Assembly (NCBI RefSeq): GCF_900100275.1
Contig: NZ_FNET01000003.1
Span: forward strand, 434,001-498,000
Origin: Lentzea albidocapillata subsp. violacea
GTDB lineage: Bacteria; Actinomycetota; Actinomycetes; Mycobacteriales; Pseudonocardiaceae
Reading direction: 5' to 3'
DNA length: 64,000 bases
The notes under the pieces were generated by a model that was not told the DNA's origin, searched no databases, and worked only from the letters and a program-made list of their open reading frames with translations. Made by a program: the position numbers and the translations under genes. This document shows, one piece after another, positions 41,679-49,667 of this stretch; the first letter of the stretch is position 1; every line of letters begins with the position of its first letter.

Positions 41679-42263
41679 ATGTCCCGCATCGCTTGCGGCG
41701 TCGTCGCCGGTCCGCTCTACCTCGTCGTCGGATTCGCCCAGGCGTTCACCCGCGAGGGCTTCGACCTCTCGCGGCACCCGTTCAGCATGCTCAGCCTCGG
41801 GTCGCTGGGCTGGATCCAGATCGCGAACTTCATCGTCAGCGGCGCATTGTTCCTGGTCGCGGCGACGGGCATGGCCAGGCACACGAGGTGGGGAGCGCGG
41901 CTGATCGGCCTGATGGGGGCCGGGATGATCCTCGGCGGGGTGTTCGTGGCCGATCCGGCCCTGGGCTTCCCGGCCGGAGCACCCGACGGCCCACCCGCCG
42001 CGCTGTCCTGGCACGGCGCTCTGCACGCCGCCGCGTTCGGGCTCGTGATGATCGGCTGGATCGGGGCGTGCTTCGTGTTCGCGCGTAGGCTCGGGGGATG
42101 GCTGGCGGTGATGAGCGGCCTGACGGGCGTGCTCCTGATGGTTCCGATGGCGTTCCTGGGCAGCCCCGGAGGCACGGTGCTGCTCTACGTGGTCGCGACG
42201 ATCGGCTGGGCGTGGACCTCGGTCGTGTCCCTGAAGCTGAGCCGGCCTGCCTTCTCGAGCTGA
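41679..42263 (+). CDS. DUF998 membrane protein
   Basis: A 194-residue integral membrane protein with about five or six helices. DUF998 features: GPLYLVVGFAQAFTREGFDL at the start, FSMLSLGSLGWIQIANFIVSG, and HAAAFGLVMIGWIGACF later. The ribosome site CTGGAGG lies 6 bp before the ATG. The family's role is unknown; in actinobacteria it often sits next to regulators or SRPBCC genes, as here. It may share the GTCAAGAC operator with the divergent SRPBCC operon. Confidence 0.85.
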   Translation: MSRIACGVVAGPLYLVVGFAQAFTREGFDLSRHPFSMLSLGSLGWIQIANFIVSGALFLVAATGMARHTRWGARLIGLMGAGMILGGVFVADPALGFPAGAPDGPPAALSWHGALHAAAFGLVMIGWIGACFVFARRLGGWLAVMSGLTGVLLMVPMAFLGSPGGTVLLYVVATIGWAWTSVVSLKLSRPAFSS

Positions 42264-42321
42264 TCTGCCCGGAGTGCGGGCGCGTCACCACCGACGAGTA
42301 CGCGCCTGGGTGTTCTGCCTG

Positions 42322-42546
42322 TCAGACGAGCTGATGCGCGTGCATCCTGCTGATGTCGTACGAGACGCCGCAGAACGTGCACTGCAGCCCGTACGTGCTG
42401 CGGATGGTGAACAGCGGGATGAAGAAGATGGTCGGCTTCGTGTAGCGCCGGAACAGGTTGTGCGCCGACTGGTGGTGGCAGTGCCCGCACACCAGCGTCA
42501 GCATCCGCAGCTGCTCGATCGTCGTCCGCCAGCCGAAAATGACCAT
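42322..42546 (-). CDS. small zinc-ribbon membrane-associated protein
   Basis: A 74-residue protein with two Cys pairs that can form one zinc ribbon (VCGHCHHQSAH and LQCTFCGVS), joined by a hydrophobic stretch, KPTIFFIPLFTI. It matches a small family common in actinobacteria, of unknown function. The hydrophobic part may touch the membrane or form the core. Single gene, with its stop 58 bp from the convergent DUF998 stop. Confidence 0.85.
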   Translation of the reverse strand: MVIFGWRTTIEQLRMLTLVCGHCHHQSAHNLFRRYTKPTIFFIPLFTIRSTYGLQCTFCGVSYDISRMHAHQLV

Positions 42547-42746
42547 CTGCTCTCCTTGTGCCGGATGTCCTTCTGACGTCTGAGTACCCCTCTGAGTTGC
42601 AGCCGGCCCGTGGAATTCGAAAGGTGGACACCCTGCTGCGGCCCTGGCGCCCCGAGGCGTGCCGCGAGGTCAGCGACACGGAGACCCACGCGCGACTCGC
42701 CACCGACTGAGGTTCACGCCCCTGATCGGCGGGTAGCCCGGAGTGC
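42547..42746. other. 200-bp divergent intergenic region
   Basis: This gap holds the promoters of the zinc-ribbon gene and the six-gene operon. No gene, palindrome or terminator stands out. Confidence 0.35.
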
Positions 42747-43337
42747 ATGAGCGGACTGCAGGACAAGCTGCTGCGGACGTTGGTCAAGGTTGCCAACGCT
42801 CTACGCGGCGCGGAGATCCCCTTCGCGCTGACCGGCGGCTGTGCGGGCTACGCGCGTGGAGGGCCGGCGACTGAGCACGACGTCGATCTTCTCGTGCGCC
42901 CGGAGGACGCCACGGAGGCCGTGCGCGTGCTGGTGAAGCGCGGGCTTCGCGCCGCCGAACCGCCGGAGGACTGGCTGCTCAAGGTCTACGACGGGGACTC
43001 GCTGGTGGATCTGCTGTTCCGGCCGAACGAGCGCATCGTCACCGACGAGACCCTCGCGATGGCCGAGGAGATGCCGGTCGGTTCGGTGATGCTGCCGGTG
43101 ATGCCGGCGACGTTCGTGCTGACCAGCAAGCTGCTCGTGCTGGACGGCCACCGGTGCGACTTCAGCGAGCTGCTGCCGTTCGCCAGAGCGCTGCGCGAAC
43201 AGATCGACTGGGAGCAGGTGCGCGAGGAGACCAAGGAGTCGCCTTACGCCGAAGCGTTCCTGATGCTCATCGAACGCCTGGACATCATCGGGAGAGGCCA
43301 TGAGTTCCGAGCAGTACCTGGCGGCAAATCTGCGTAG
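42747..43337 (+). CDS. nucleotidyltransferase-fold protein
   Basis: A 196-residue protein of the nucleotidyltransferase superfamily. ALTGGCAGYARGG is the GG/GS motif. EHDVDLLV and LVDLLF hold Asp residues typical of the metal site. It resembles small AbiEii/DUF-type nucleotidyltransferases rather than polymerases. The transferred group is unknown. It is the first gene of a six-gene operon and overlaps the BON gene by 38 bp. ATG at 42747. Confidence 0.75.
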   Translation: MSGLQDKLLRTLVKVANALRGAEIPFALTGGCAGYARGGPATEHDVDLLVRPEDATEAVRVLVKRGLRAAEPPEDWLLKVYDGDSLVDLLFRPNERIVTDETLAMAEEMPVGSVMLPVMPATFVLTSKLLVLDGHRCDFSELLPFARALREQIDWEQVREETKESPYAEAFLMLIERLDIIGRGHEFRAVPGGKSA

Positions 43338-43548
43338 GGCGGTCGCCGAGGACCCGCGGACCGCCGAACTCGGCGTGCGCGTCACCGTGCGCGGCGACCA
43401 CGTGATGCTCTCCGGAGACGTCGCCTGCGCCGAACGCCGGGCCGCACTGGAGGAGGTCCTGCACGAGGCCGCCCCCGAGCTGACGATCTTCAACGACGTG
43501 CGCGTGACACCTGCGGGCGAACCGGAGGGTGAGGAGGACCTGCGATGA
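43300..43548 (+). CDS. single BON-domain protein
   Basis: An 82-residue protein consisting of one BON domain (LAANLRRAVAEDPRTAEL, VTVRGDHVMLSGDV, ELTIFNDVRVTP). BON domains bind phospholipid or ligands and usually occur in envelope or stress proteins; this copy has no signal peptide, so it is cytosolic. Its first 38 bp lie inside the preceding gene and its ATGA stop overlap (43545) couples it to the phosphoesterase. Confidence 0.85.
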   Translation: MSSEQYLAANLRRAVAEDPRTAELGVRVTVRGDHVMLSGDVACAERRAALEEVLHEAAPELTIFNDVRVTPAGEPEGEEDLR

Positions 43549-44267
43549 TCCGAGTCGCAGCGGTCGGGGACATCCACCTCGGCGAGGACATGCGCGGGCA
43601 CCTCCGGCCGGCGTTGGAGAAGGTCGGCGAGCACGCGGACATCCTGCTGCTGGCCGGTGACCTGACCCGGCACGGCACGGTCGTCGAGGCTGAGGTGGTC
43701 GCGGACGAGTTCGCGGACCTGCCGGTGCCCGTGGTCGCCGTGCTGGGCAACCACGACCATCACGACGACAAGCCGCTCGAAGTCACCAAGACGTTGCAGG
43801 ACAAGGGCATCCACGTGCTGGAGGGCACGACGTTCACCCATCGGGTCAACGGCTGCTCAATTGGCATCGCGGGTGTGAAGGGGTTCGGCGGCGGGTTCGC
43901 GGGCAAGTGCGGGAGCGCGTTCGGCGAGCGCGAGATGAAGGCGTTCATCCAGCACACCTGCGACATCGCGGAGAACCTCGAACAGGCCCTGTCCGAACTG
44001 GACACCGACATCAAGGTCGCGCTGACGCACTACGCGCCCGTGCCGGACACGTTGCGCGGCGAACCGCCGGAGATCTACCCGTTCCTCGGCTCGTACCTGC
44101 TCGGCGAAGCCATCGACGCGACGGGCACGCATCTCGCCGTGCACGGTCACGCGCACTTCGGTACCGAGCAGGGCATCACGCCGGGCGGTGTGCGGGTCCG
44201 CAACGTCGCGCAGCCGATCATCCGCTCCGCCTACACGGTCTACGTACTGGAAGGGAACGCCTCATGA
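43545..44267 (+). CDS. metallophosphoesterase
   Basis: A 240-residue calcineurin-like phosphoesterase. Metal-site motifs are in order: VAAVGDIHLG (Asp, His), LLLAGDLTRHG, LGNHDHHDD, THYAP and VHGHAHFG. The central Gly-rich loop and substrate pocket are not informative. Function is not assigned: phosphodiesterase, nucleotidase or protein phosphatase are all possible. Coupled at both ends by ATGA overlaps (43545-43548 and 44264-44267). Confidence 0.9.
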   Translation: MIRVAAVGDIHLGEDMRGHLRPALEKVGEHADILLLAGDLTRHGTVVEAEVVADEFADLPVPVVAVLGNHDHHDDKPLEVTKTLQDKGIHVLEGTTFTHRVNGCSIGIAGVKGFGGGFAGKCGSAFGEREMKAFIQHTCDIAENLEQALSELDTDIKVALTHYAPVPDTLRGEPPEIYPFLGSYLLGEAIDATGTHLAVHGHAHFGTEQGITPGGVRVRNVAQPIIRSAYTVYVLEGNAS

Positions 44268-46021
44268 CCGTCGGGGACTTCGTCGTCCAACGCCTGCGCG
44301 ACTGGGGTGTGCAGCAGGTGTTCGCGTATCCCGGCGACGGCATCAACGGGATCGTGGCGGCGTTCGGCAAGGCGGACAACGACCCCAGGTTCATCCAGAC
44401 CCGCCACGAGGAGATGGCCGCGTTCGCCGCGGTCGGCTTCGCGAAGTTCAGCGGCGAAGTCGGCGTGTGCCTGGCCACCAGCGGTCCCGGCGCGATCCAC
44501 CTGCTCAACGGGTTGTACGACGCGAAGCTCGACCACGTGCCGGTCGTCGCGATCGTCGGCCAGACCGCCCGCACCGCTCAGGGCGGCAGCTACCAGCAGG
44601 AAGTCGACCTGCACTCGTTGTTCCGCGACGTGGCCTCGTACCTGGTCGACGTGACGGTGCCCGAGCAACTGCCGAACGCGCTGGACCGGGCGATGCGCAC
44701 CGCCGCCGCCGACCGCGCACCGGCCGTGCTGATCATCCCGAACGACGTGCAGGAGCAGGAGTACGCCGCGCCCAAGCACGAGTTCAAGTACATCCCGTCG
44801 AGCCCGCCGTCCCGTCCGGTGTCGTACGTCGTGCCGGCCCTCGACGACATCCGGCGCGCGGCCGAGGTGCTGAACAGCGGCGAGAAGGTCGCGATCCTGA
44901 TCGGGCAGGGCGCCCGCGACGCCGCCGAGGAGGTGCGCGCGGCCGCCGACCTGCTCGGTGCCGGCGTCGCGAAGGCGTTGCTGGGCAAGGACGTGCTGCC
45001 GGACGACCTGCCTTACGTCACGGGGTCGATCGGACTGCTCGGCACCAGGCCGTCCTACGAGCTGATGCGGGACTGCGACCGGTTGCTGATCGTCGGATCG
45101 AACTTCCCGTACTCGCAGTTCCTGCCGCAGTACGGCAAAGCGCGCGGAGTGCAGATCGACCTCGACGGCCGCGCGATCGGCATGCGCTACCCGACGGAGG
45201 TCAACCTCGTCGGCGACGCGCGGGAGACGTTGCGGGCGCTGACCCCGTTGCTGGACAACAAGACCGACCGCTCCTGGCGGGAGACTGTCGAGGCGAACGT
45301 CGAGCGCTGGTGGGACGTCGTCGAACGGCAGGCGCAGGTACCGGCCGATCCCGTCAACCCGATGCGGATCGTCTCCGAGCTCTCGAAACGCCTGCCCCAC
45401 AACGCGATCGTCACGGCGGACTCCGGTTCCGCGACGAACTGGTACGCGCGGCTGCTCAAGATCCGCGGGAACGTGCGGTCCTCGCTGTCCGGCACGCTCG
45501 CCACCATGGGTTGCGCCGTCCCGTACGCGCTGGGTGCCGCTTTCGCGCAACCGAACAGGCCGTTGATCGCGTTGGTCGGCGACGGCGCGATGCAGATGAA
45601 TGGCATGGCGGAGTTGCTGACACTGCGGCGATACGGCATCCGTTGCGTCGTGTGCGTGTTCCACAACAACGACCTCAACCAGGTCACGTGGGAGCTGCGC
45701 GCGATGGGCGGCGCGCCGAAGTTCGAGGAGTCGCAGACGCTTCCGGACATCTCGTACGCAGCCTTCGCCCGGTCGATCGGCCTGCACGGCATCGAGATCA
45801 ACGACCCCGCGCAGCTCGGCACGGCGTGGGAGACGGCGCTCGCGTTCGACGGCACGACCGTCCTCGACGTGCACTGCGATCCGAACGTGCCGCCGATCCC
45901 GCCCCACGCGACGTTCGAACAGATCAAGGACATGACCGAGGCGGTGCTGCGTGGCGACCCGGACGCCTGGCAGTTCATGACGCGTGGCCTCAAGACCAAG
46001 ATCCAGGAGTTGCTGCCGTGA
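44264..46021 (+). CDS. thiamine-pyrophosphate-dependent enzyme (pyruvate oxidase/ALS-like)
   Basis: A 585-residue TPP enzyme. Seen: YPGDGINGI near 20, the catalytic Glu in RHEEMAAFAAVGFAK (about 45), SGPGAIHLLNGLYDAK, and the TPP/Mg motif GDGAMQMNGMAELLTLRRYG with the NDLNQVTWE end. Similar to pyruvate oxidase-like and acetolactate synthase-like members; the exact substrate is open. It could decarboxylate pyruvate or an oxalyl compound. It sits between the phosphoesterase and the LLM oxidoreductase in a fully overlapping gene chain. Confidence 0.88.
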   Translation: MTVGDFVVQRLRDWGVQQVFAYPGDGINGIVAAFGKADNDPRFIQTRHEEMAAFAAVGFAKFSGEVGVCLATSGPGAIHLLNGLYDAKLDHVPVVAIVGQTARTAQGGSYQQEVDLHSLFRDVASYLVDVTVPEQLPNALDRAMRTAAADRAPAVLIIPNDVQEQEYAAPKHEFKYIPSSPPSRPVSYVVPALDDIRRAAEVLNSGEKVAILIGQGARDAAEEVRAAADLLGAGVAKALLGKDVLPDDLPYVTGSIGLLGTRPSYELMRDCDRLLIVGSNFPYSQFLPQYGKARGVQIDLDGRAIGMRYPTEVNLVGDARETLRALTPLLDNKTDRSWRETVEANVERWWDVVERQAQVPADPVNPMRIVSELSKRLPHNAIVTADSGSATNWYARLLKIRGNVRSSLSGTLATMGCAVPYALGAAFAQPNRPLIALVGDGAMQMNGMAELLTLRRYGIRCVVCVFHNNDLNQVTWELRAMGGAPKFEESQTLPDISYAAFARSIGLHGIEINDPAQLGTAWETALAFDGTTVLDVHCDPNVPPIPPHATFEQIKDMTEAVLRGDPDAWQFMTRGLKTKIQELLP

Positions 46022-46968
46022 AACTGGGCTATTTCCTCTCTTCAGAAGAACACGGACCGCGCGAGCTGGTCAGGAACGCGAAGATGGCCGAGGAGCACGG
46101 CTTCGAGTCGCTGTGGATCTCGGACCACTACCACCCGTGGAACGACGAGCAGGGCCAGTCACCGTTCGTCTGGGGCACGATCGGCGCGCTGTCCGAGACC
46201 GTGTCGCTGCCCATCACCACGGCCGTGACCTGCCCGACCGTCCGCATCCACCCGGCCGTCATCGCACAGGCCGCCGCCACCGCGGCCGTCCAGACCGAAG
46301 GTCGGTTCGTGCTCGGCGTCGGCAGCGGCGAGGCCCTGAACGAACACGTGCTGGGCGACCGCTGGCCGTCCGCCGACGTGCGGCTCGAGATGCTGGAGGA
46401 GGCCATCGGCCTCATCCGCACGCTGCACCAGGGCGACGAGGTCACCCACCACGGCAAGCACTACACAGTCGAGAACGCCCGCGTCTACACCGTGCCCGAA
46501 CGCCCGGTGCCGATCTACGTCTCCGCGTTCGGCCCGAAGGCGGTCCGGCTCGCGGCCCGCTGCGGCGACGGCTACGTCAGCGTCGGCCCGGCCGGTGACC
46601 TGGTGGAGAAGTACCGCGCCGAGGGCGGCCGCGGCCCGGCGCAGAGCGGGCTGAAGGTCTGTTACGCGGCGTCCGAGGAGGACGCGGTGGCGACCGCTCA
46701 CCGGGTGTGGCCCAACGACGGCCTGCCCGGCGAGCTGGCCCAGGTGCTGCCGACGCCCAAGCACTTCGAACAGGCGTCGGAGCTGGTCACGCCCGAGATG
46801 ATCGCGAAGTCGATCCCGTGCGGCCCGGATCCGGAGAAGTACGCGGAGAAGGTCAAGGAGTTCGCCGAGGCCGGGTTCGACGAGCTCCACGTGCAGCAGA
46901 TCGGGCCGCAGCAGCAGGAGTTCTTCGAGTTCTGGGCCAAGGAAGTCGTGCCGTTGATCGATGTTTAG
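46018..46968 (+). CDS. LLM-class (F420-type) oxidoreductase
   Basis: A 316-residue luciferase-like-monooxygenase-superfamily protein of the TIGR03557/F420-dependent glucose-6-phosphate-dehydrogenase-like group. It has MKLGYFLSSEEHGPRELVRNAK at its start, ESLWISDHYHPW, GVGSGEALNEHVLG and AFGPKAVRLAARCGDGY. Such proteins use the deazaflavin F420. It is not a light-emitting luciferase. The start is GTG (46018) inside the stop of the TPP gene (GTGA). Role unknown, probably redox chemistry linked to the TPP enzyme product. Confidence 0.88.
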   Translation: MKLGYFLSSEEHGPRELVRNAKMAEEHGFESLWISDHYHPWNDEQGQSPFVWGTIGALSETVSLPITTAVTCPTVRIHPAVIAQAAATAAVQTEGRFVLGVGSGEALNEHVLGDRWPSADVRLEMLEEAIGLIRTLHQGDEVTHHGKHYTVENARVYTVPERPVPIYVSAFGPKAVRLAARCGDGYVSVGPAGDLVEKYRAEGGRGPAQSGLKVCYAASEEDAVATAHRVWPNDGLPGELAQVLPTPKHFEQASELVTPEMIAKSIPCGPDPEKYAEKVKEFAEAGFDELHVQQIGPQQQEFFEFWAKEVVPLIDV

Positions 46969-46995
46969 ACCCAGGTGCGCCGGGCACCCGGTCCT

Positions 46996-47661
46996 ATGAG
47001 GAGATTCCTGCGCGAGCACAGCCTGACGCTCGTTTTCAGCGGGCTCTTCCTCGCCGCGCTGGTCGGACAGCTCTTCGCCGGCCATGCCGACTACAACGAG
47101 CGTCAGGCCGCGTTGGGGCAGCCGTTGCTGACCCTGGGGACGTACCTGTTCTCCGCCGACTTCCTGGTCGACGTCGTGGAGAACTGGCAGTCCGAGTACC
47201 TGCAGTTCTTCCTGTACGTCACGGCGACCGTCTGGCTGATCCAGAAGGGATCGCCCGAGTCCAAGCCGGCCGGCAAGGTCGGCAAGGGGACCGACAAGGA
47301 CCAGCAGGTCGGCCGGTACGCCGACGAGTCGTCGCCGAAGTGGGCTCGCGCCGGTGGCTGGCGCACCGCGGTGTTCTCGAAGTCGCTCGGCCTCGCGATG
47401 CTGGTCCTGTTCCTGTTCTCCTGGACCCTGCAGTGGGTCGCCGGCTGGTACGCCAGCAACTCCGACCCGCTGGCCGAGAAGATGGGGCTGTTCGCCTACT
47501 TCCTCTCCGCCGACTTCTGGAACCGGTCGCTGCAGAACTGGCAGTCCGAGTTCCTCGCGATCGCGTCGATGGCGATCCTCAGCGTCTACCTGCGGCAGCG
47601 CGGGTCGCCCGAGTCGAAGCCGGTCGGCACCGCGCACTCCGTGAGCGACGAGACGGGCTAG
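46996..47661 (+). CDS. membrane protein with internal duplication (DUF6766-like)
   Basis: A 221-residue membrane protein with about four helices arranged as two similar halves. First half: LFSADFLVDVVENWQSEYL... ending QKGSPESKP. Second half: YFLSADFWNRSLQNWQSEFL... ending QRGSPESKP. The two are joined by a charged stretch (about 90-115). The repeated NWQSE[Y/F]L and GSPESKP show a tandem duplication. Resembles DUF6766 proteins, with function unknown. Last gene of the six-gene operon, 27 bp after the LLM stop; a strong terminator follows. Confidence 0.82.
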   Translation: MRRFLREHSLTLVFSGLFLAALVGQLFAGHADYNERQAALGQPLLTLGTYLFSADFLVDVVENWQSEYLQFFLYVTATVWLIQKGSPESKPAGKVGKGTDKDQQVGRYADESSPKWARAGGWRTAVFSKSLGLAMLVLFLFSWTLQWVAGWYASNSDPLAEKMGLFAYFLSADFWNRSLQNWQSEFLAIASMAILSVYLRQRGSPESKPVGTAHSVSDETG

Positions 47662-47674
47662 CTGGCCTTACGAA

Positions 47675-47706
47675 AGCGCGGCAGGACAAGGCTGTCCTGC
47701 CGCGCT
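47675..47706. terminator. terminator between the six-gene operon and tuf-like gene
   Basis: A perfect 14-bp stem (arms 47675-47688 and 47693-47706, loop AGGC) lies between two convergent transcription units. Confidence 0.85.
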
Positions 47707-47749
47707 CTCCAAGGCAGCGCGACCACCTTCGCGGGTCGTCGCCGCCGCC

Positions 47750-48931
47750 CTAGGCGAGGATCTCGCCGACCGTGCCGGCACCCACGGTCTTGCCGCCCTC
47801 GCGGATCGCGAAGCCCAGTCCGGTGTCCATCGCCACCGCCTTGCCCAGCTCCACCGTGACCTCGACGGTGTCACCTGGCAGGGCCAGCGTCCTGTCGAGC
47901 TCCACCACGCCGACGACGTCGCCGGTGCGGAAGTGGAACTGCGGGCGGTAGTTCGACGCGATACCCGTGTGCCTGCCGCCCTCGGCATGCGAGAGCAGGT
48001 ACACGGACGCGCGGAACCGGGTGTGCGGCGCGACGCTGCCGGGCAGGGCCAGGACCTGGCCGCGCCGGACGTCACCGCGCTTCACCCCGCGCAGCAGGAT
48101 CGCGGCGTTGTCACCCGCCTGGGCCTGCTGCATGGGCTTGCCGAACGTCTCGATGCCGGTGGCCACGGACGACACGGAGTCGCCCAGGCCGAGCACCTCG
48201 ACCTGGTCGCCGAGGCCGAGCACGCCACGCTCGACCGCGCCGGTCACGACGGTGCCTCGGCCGGTGATGGTCAGGACGTTCTCGATCGGCATCAGGAACG
48301 CGCCACTCAGGTCCCGCTCGGGCACCGGCACGTGCGAGTCCACGGCGTCGAGCAACGACACCACCGACCGCATCCACTCCGGGTCGCCCTGCAGCGCGCG
48401 CAGGCCGGAGACCCGCACGACCGGGGTGGCGTCGCCGTCGAAGCCGTACTGCGAGAGCAGGTCACGGATCTCCAGCTCCACCAGGTCGAGCAGCTCCGGG
48501 TCGCTCACCGCGTCGGCCTTGTTCAGCGCCACCACCACGTACGGCACGCCCACGCGGTGCGCCAGCACCACGTGTTCGCGCGTCTGCGGCATCGTGCCGT
48601 CCTCCGCGGACACCACGAGGATCGCGCCGTCCAGCTGCGCCGCCCCCGTGATCATGTTCTTCACGTAGTCGGCGTGGCCGGGCATGTCGACGTGCGCGTA
48701 GTGACGCGTCGGCGTCTCGTACTCGACGTGCGCGATGTTGATCGTGATGCCGCGGGCCAGCTCCTCGGGCGCCCGGTCGATCCGGTCGAACGCCGTGAAG
48801 GTGGTGCCCGAAGGGTCCATTTCGGACAGAACCTTGGTGATGGCCGCGGTCAGCGTGGTCTTGCCGTGGTCGACGTGCCCCATGGTGCCGATGTTGAGGT
48901 GCGGCTTGGCACGCACGAACTCTTGCTTCAT
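47750..48931 (-). CDS. divergent solitary elongation factor Tu (tuf3-like)
   Basis: A 393-residue EF-Tu with all three domains: GTPase G1 GHVDHGKTT (18-26), G3 DMPGH, G4 NKAD, then domains 2 and 3. It differs from housekeeping actinobacterial EF-Tu at many sites. The usual DCPGH is DMPGH. E. coli Gln124, a kirromycin-resistance position, is Arg here ([14 protein letters not shown]). E. coli Gly275, a GE2270A-resistance position, is Ala ([10 protein letters not shown]). Kirromycin positions Tyr160, Gly316, Gln329 and Ala375 are unchanged. It stands alone, far from rpsL/rpsG/fusA, as tuf3 genes do. It is likely an accessory, stress or antibiotic-tolerant isoform. Start ATG 48931. Confidence 0.9.
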   Translation of the reverse strand: MKQEFVRAKPHLNIGTMGHVDHGKTTLTAAITKVLSEMDPSGTTFTAFDRIDRAPEELARGITINIAHVEYETPTRHYAHVDMPGHADYVKNMITGAAQLDGAILVVSAEDGTMPQTREHVVLAHRVGVPYVVVALNKADAVSDPELLDLVELEIRDLLSQYGFDGDATPVVRVSGLRALQGDPEWMRSVVSLLDAVDSHVPVPERDLSGAFLMPIENVLTITGRGTVVTGAVERGVLGLGDQVEVLGLGDSVSSVATGIETFGKPMQQAQAGDNAAILLRGVKRGDVRRGQVLALPGSVAPHTRFRASVYLLSHAEGGRHTGIASNYRPQFHFRTGDVVGVVELDRTLALPGDTVEVTVELGKAVAMDTGLGFAIREGGKTVGAGTVGEILA

Positions 48932-49280
48932 TGCCCTATGTCCCTCAGGAGTCACAGCTGGAGGTTCAGAACCGATGGACCGCTGCCACCCTCCTCCAGT
49001 GGTCCTGAAGGATGGACTGGAGAAGGGTCAGAGTCGGGCGCCGGCCAGCTGAGCCGAGGCGACGGCGAGCGCGCCCGCAGGAACACCTGCGAACGTGTTG
49101 TGCTCAGCCGTCAGGAACATGCGGTGATCGTGACAGCGCGGCTGGAGCGTTGTCACCTGGTTTTCCGCGGGCGGGTAGGTTGTGGTGGGGAAGCAACGGC
49201 CGTAACGTCGGGGATGTAGCCGGGTTCAGCAGCGTGCTCGGAGTCAGAGTCCCATGCGCTGCGGCCACCGGGGAGTGCTG
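48932..49280. promoter_or_regulatory. divergent promoter region, tuf-like gene / STAS gene
   Basis: About 350 bp with no convincing gene. Both promoters must lie here. I looked for a SigB-type GTTT-N14-16-GGGTA and found only a poorly spaced partial match near 49165. No riboswitch or attenuator is evident. Confidence 0.35.
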
Positions 49281-49664
49281 GTGAACGAGGAACAGTTCAA
49301 GGAATCATCGCTGCTCACAGTGCGTACCGCCGAGGTGGCCGGGCTGATGGTCGTCGCAGTCGAAGGTGAGATCGACGTCGACACCGCCGACGACGTGTTG
49401 ACCGCCGTTCGTCTCGGGTTCGCCGCCGACGGGCCCGCTCTGATCGCCGATCTCACGCTGGTCAGCTTCTTCGGCTCCACCGGCATCTCGACGTTGATCT
49501 CGGCCCACGAACTGGCCGAGGAGCACGGCAAGAAGCTTCACATCGTCGCCCCGCAGCGCGCCGTCCGCAGACCGCTGCAGGTCACGGGAGTGGCCGACGT
49601 CCTCTCGCTGTACGACTCCGTCGAGGAGGCGGTCTCGGCGTTGAAACCGGTGCCCAGCGAGTAG
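49281..49664 (+). CDS. STAS-domain anti-sigma-factor antagonist
   Basis: A 127-residue SpoIIAA/RsbV-type protein. Seen: LMVVAVEGEIDVDTADDVLTA, the phospho-site loop in FFGSTGISTLISA (Ser/Thr), and HIVAPQRAVRRPLQVTGVADVL. It would bind and inhibit an anti-sigma factor kinase until phosphorylated, freeing a sigma factor. No partner kinase or sigma is adjacent. The GTG at 49281 was picked because GGGGAG lies 6 bp upstream. It ends 3 bp from the convergent glycosyltransferase stop. Confidence 0.87.
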   Translation: MNEEQFKESSLLTVRTAEVAGLMVVAVEGEIDVDTADDVLTAVRLGFAADGPALIADLTLVSFFGSTGISTLISAHELAEEHGKKLHIVAPQRAVRRPLQVTGVADVLSLYDSVEEAVSALKPVPSE

Positions 49665-49667
49665 GGC

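Noticed and set aside
46018-46968. Possible light-emitting luciferase to go with the LuxE/LuxC operon
   Set aside because: It is a luciferase-superfamily protein, but its sequence fits the F420-dependent group. It lies 26 kb away in another operon, with no flavin-luciferase-type partner.
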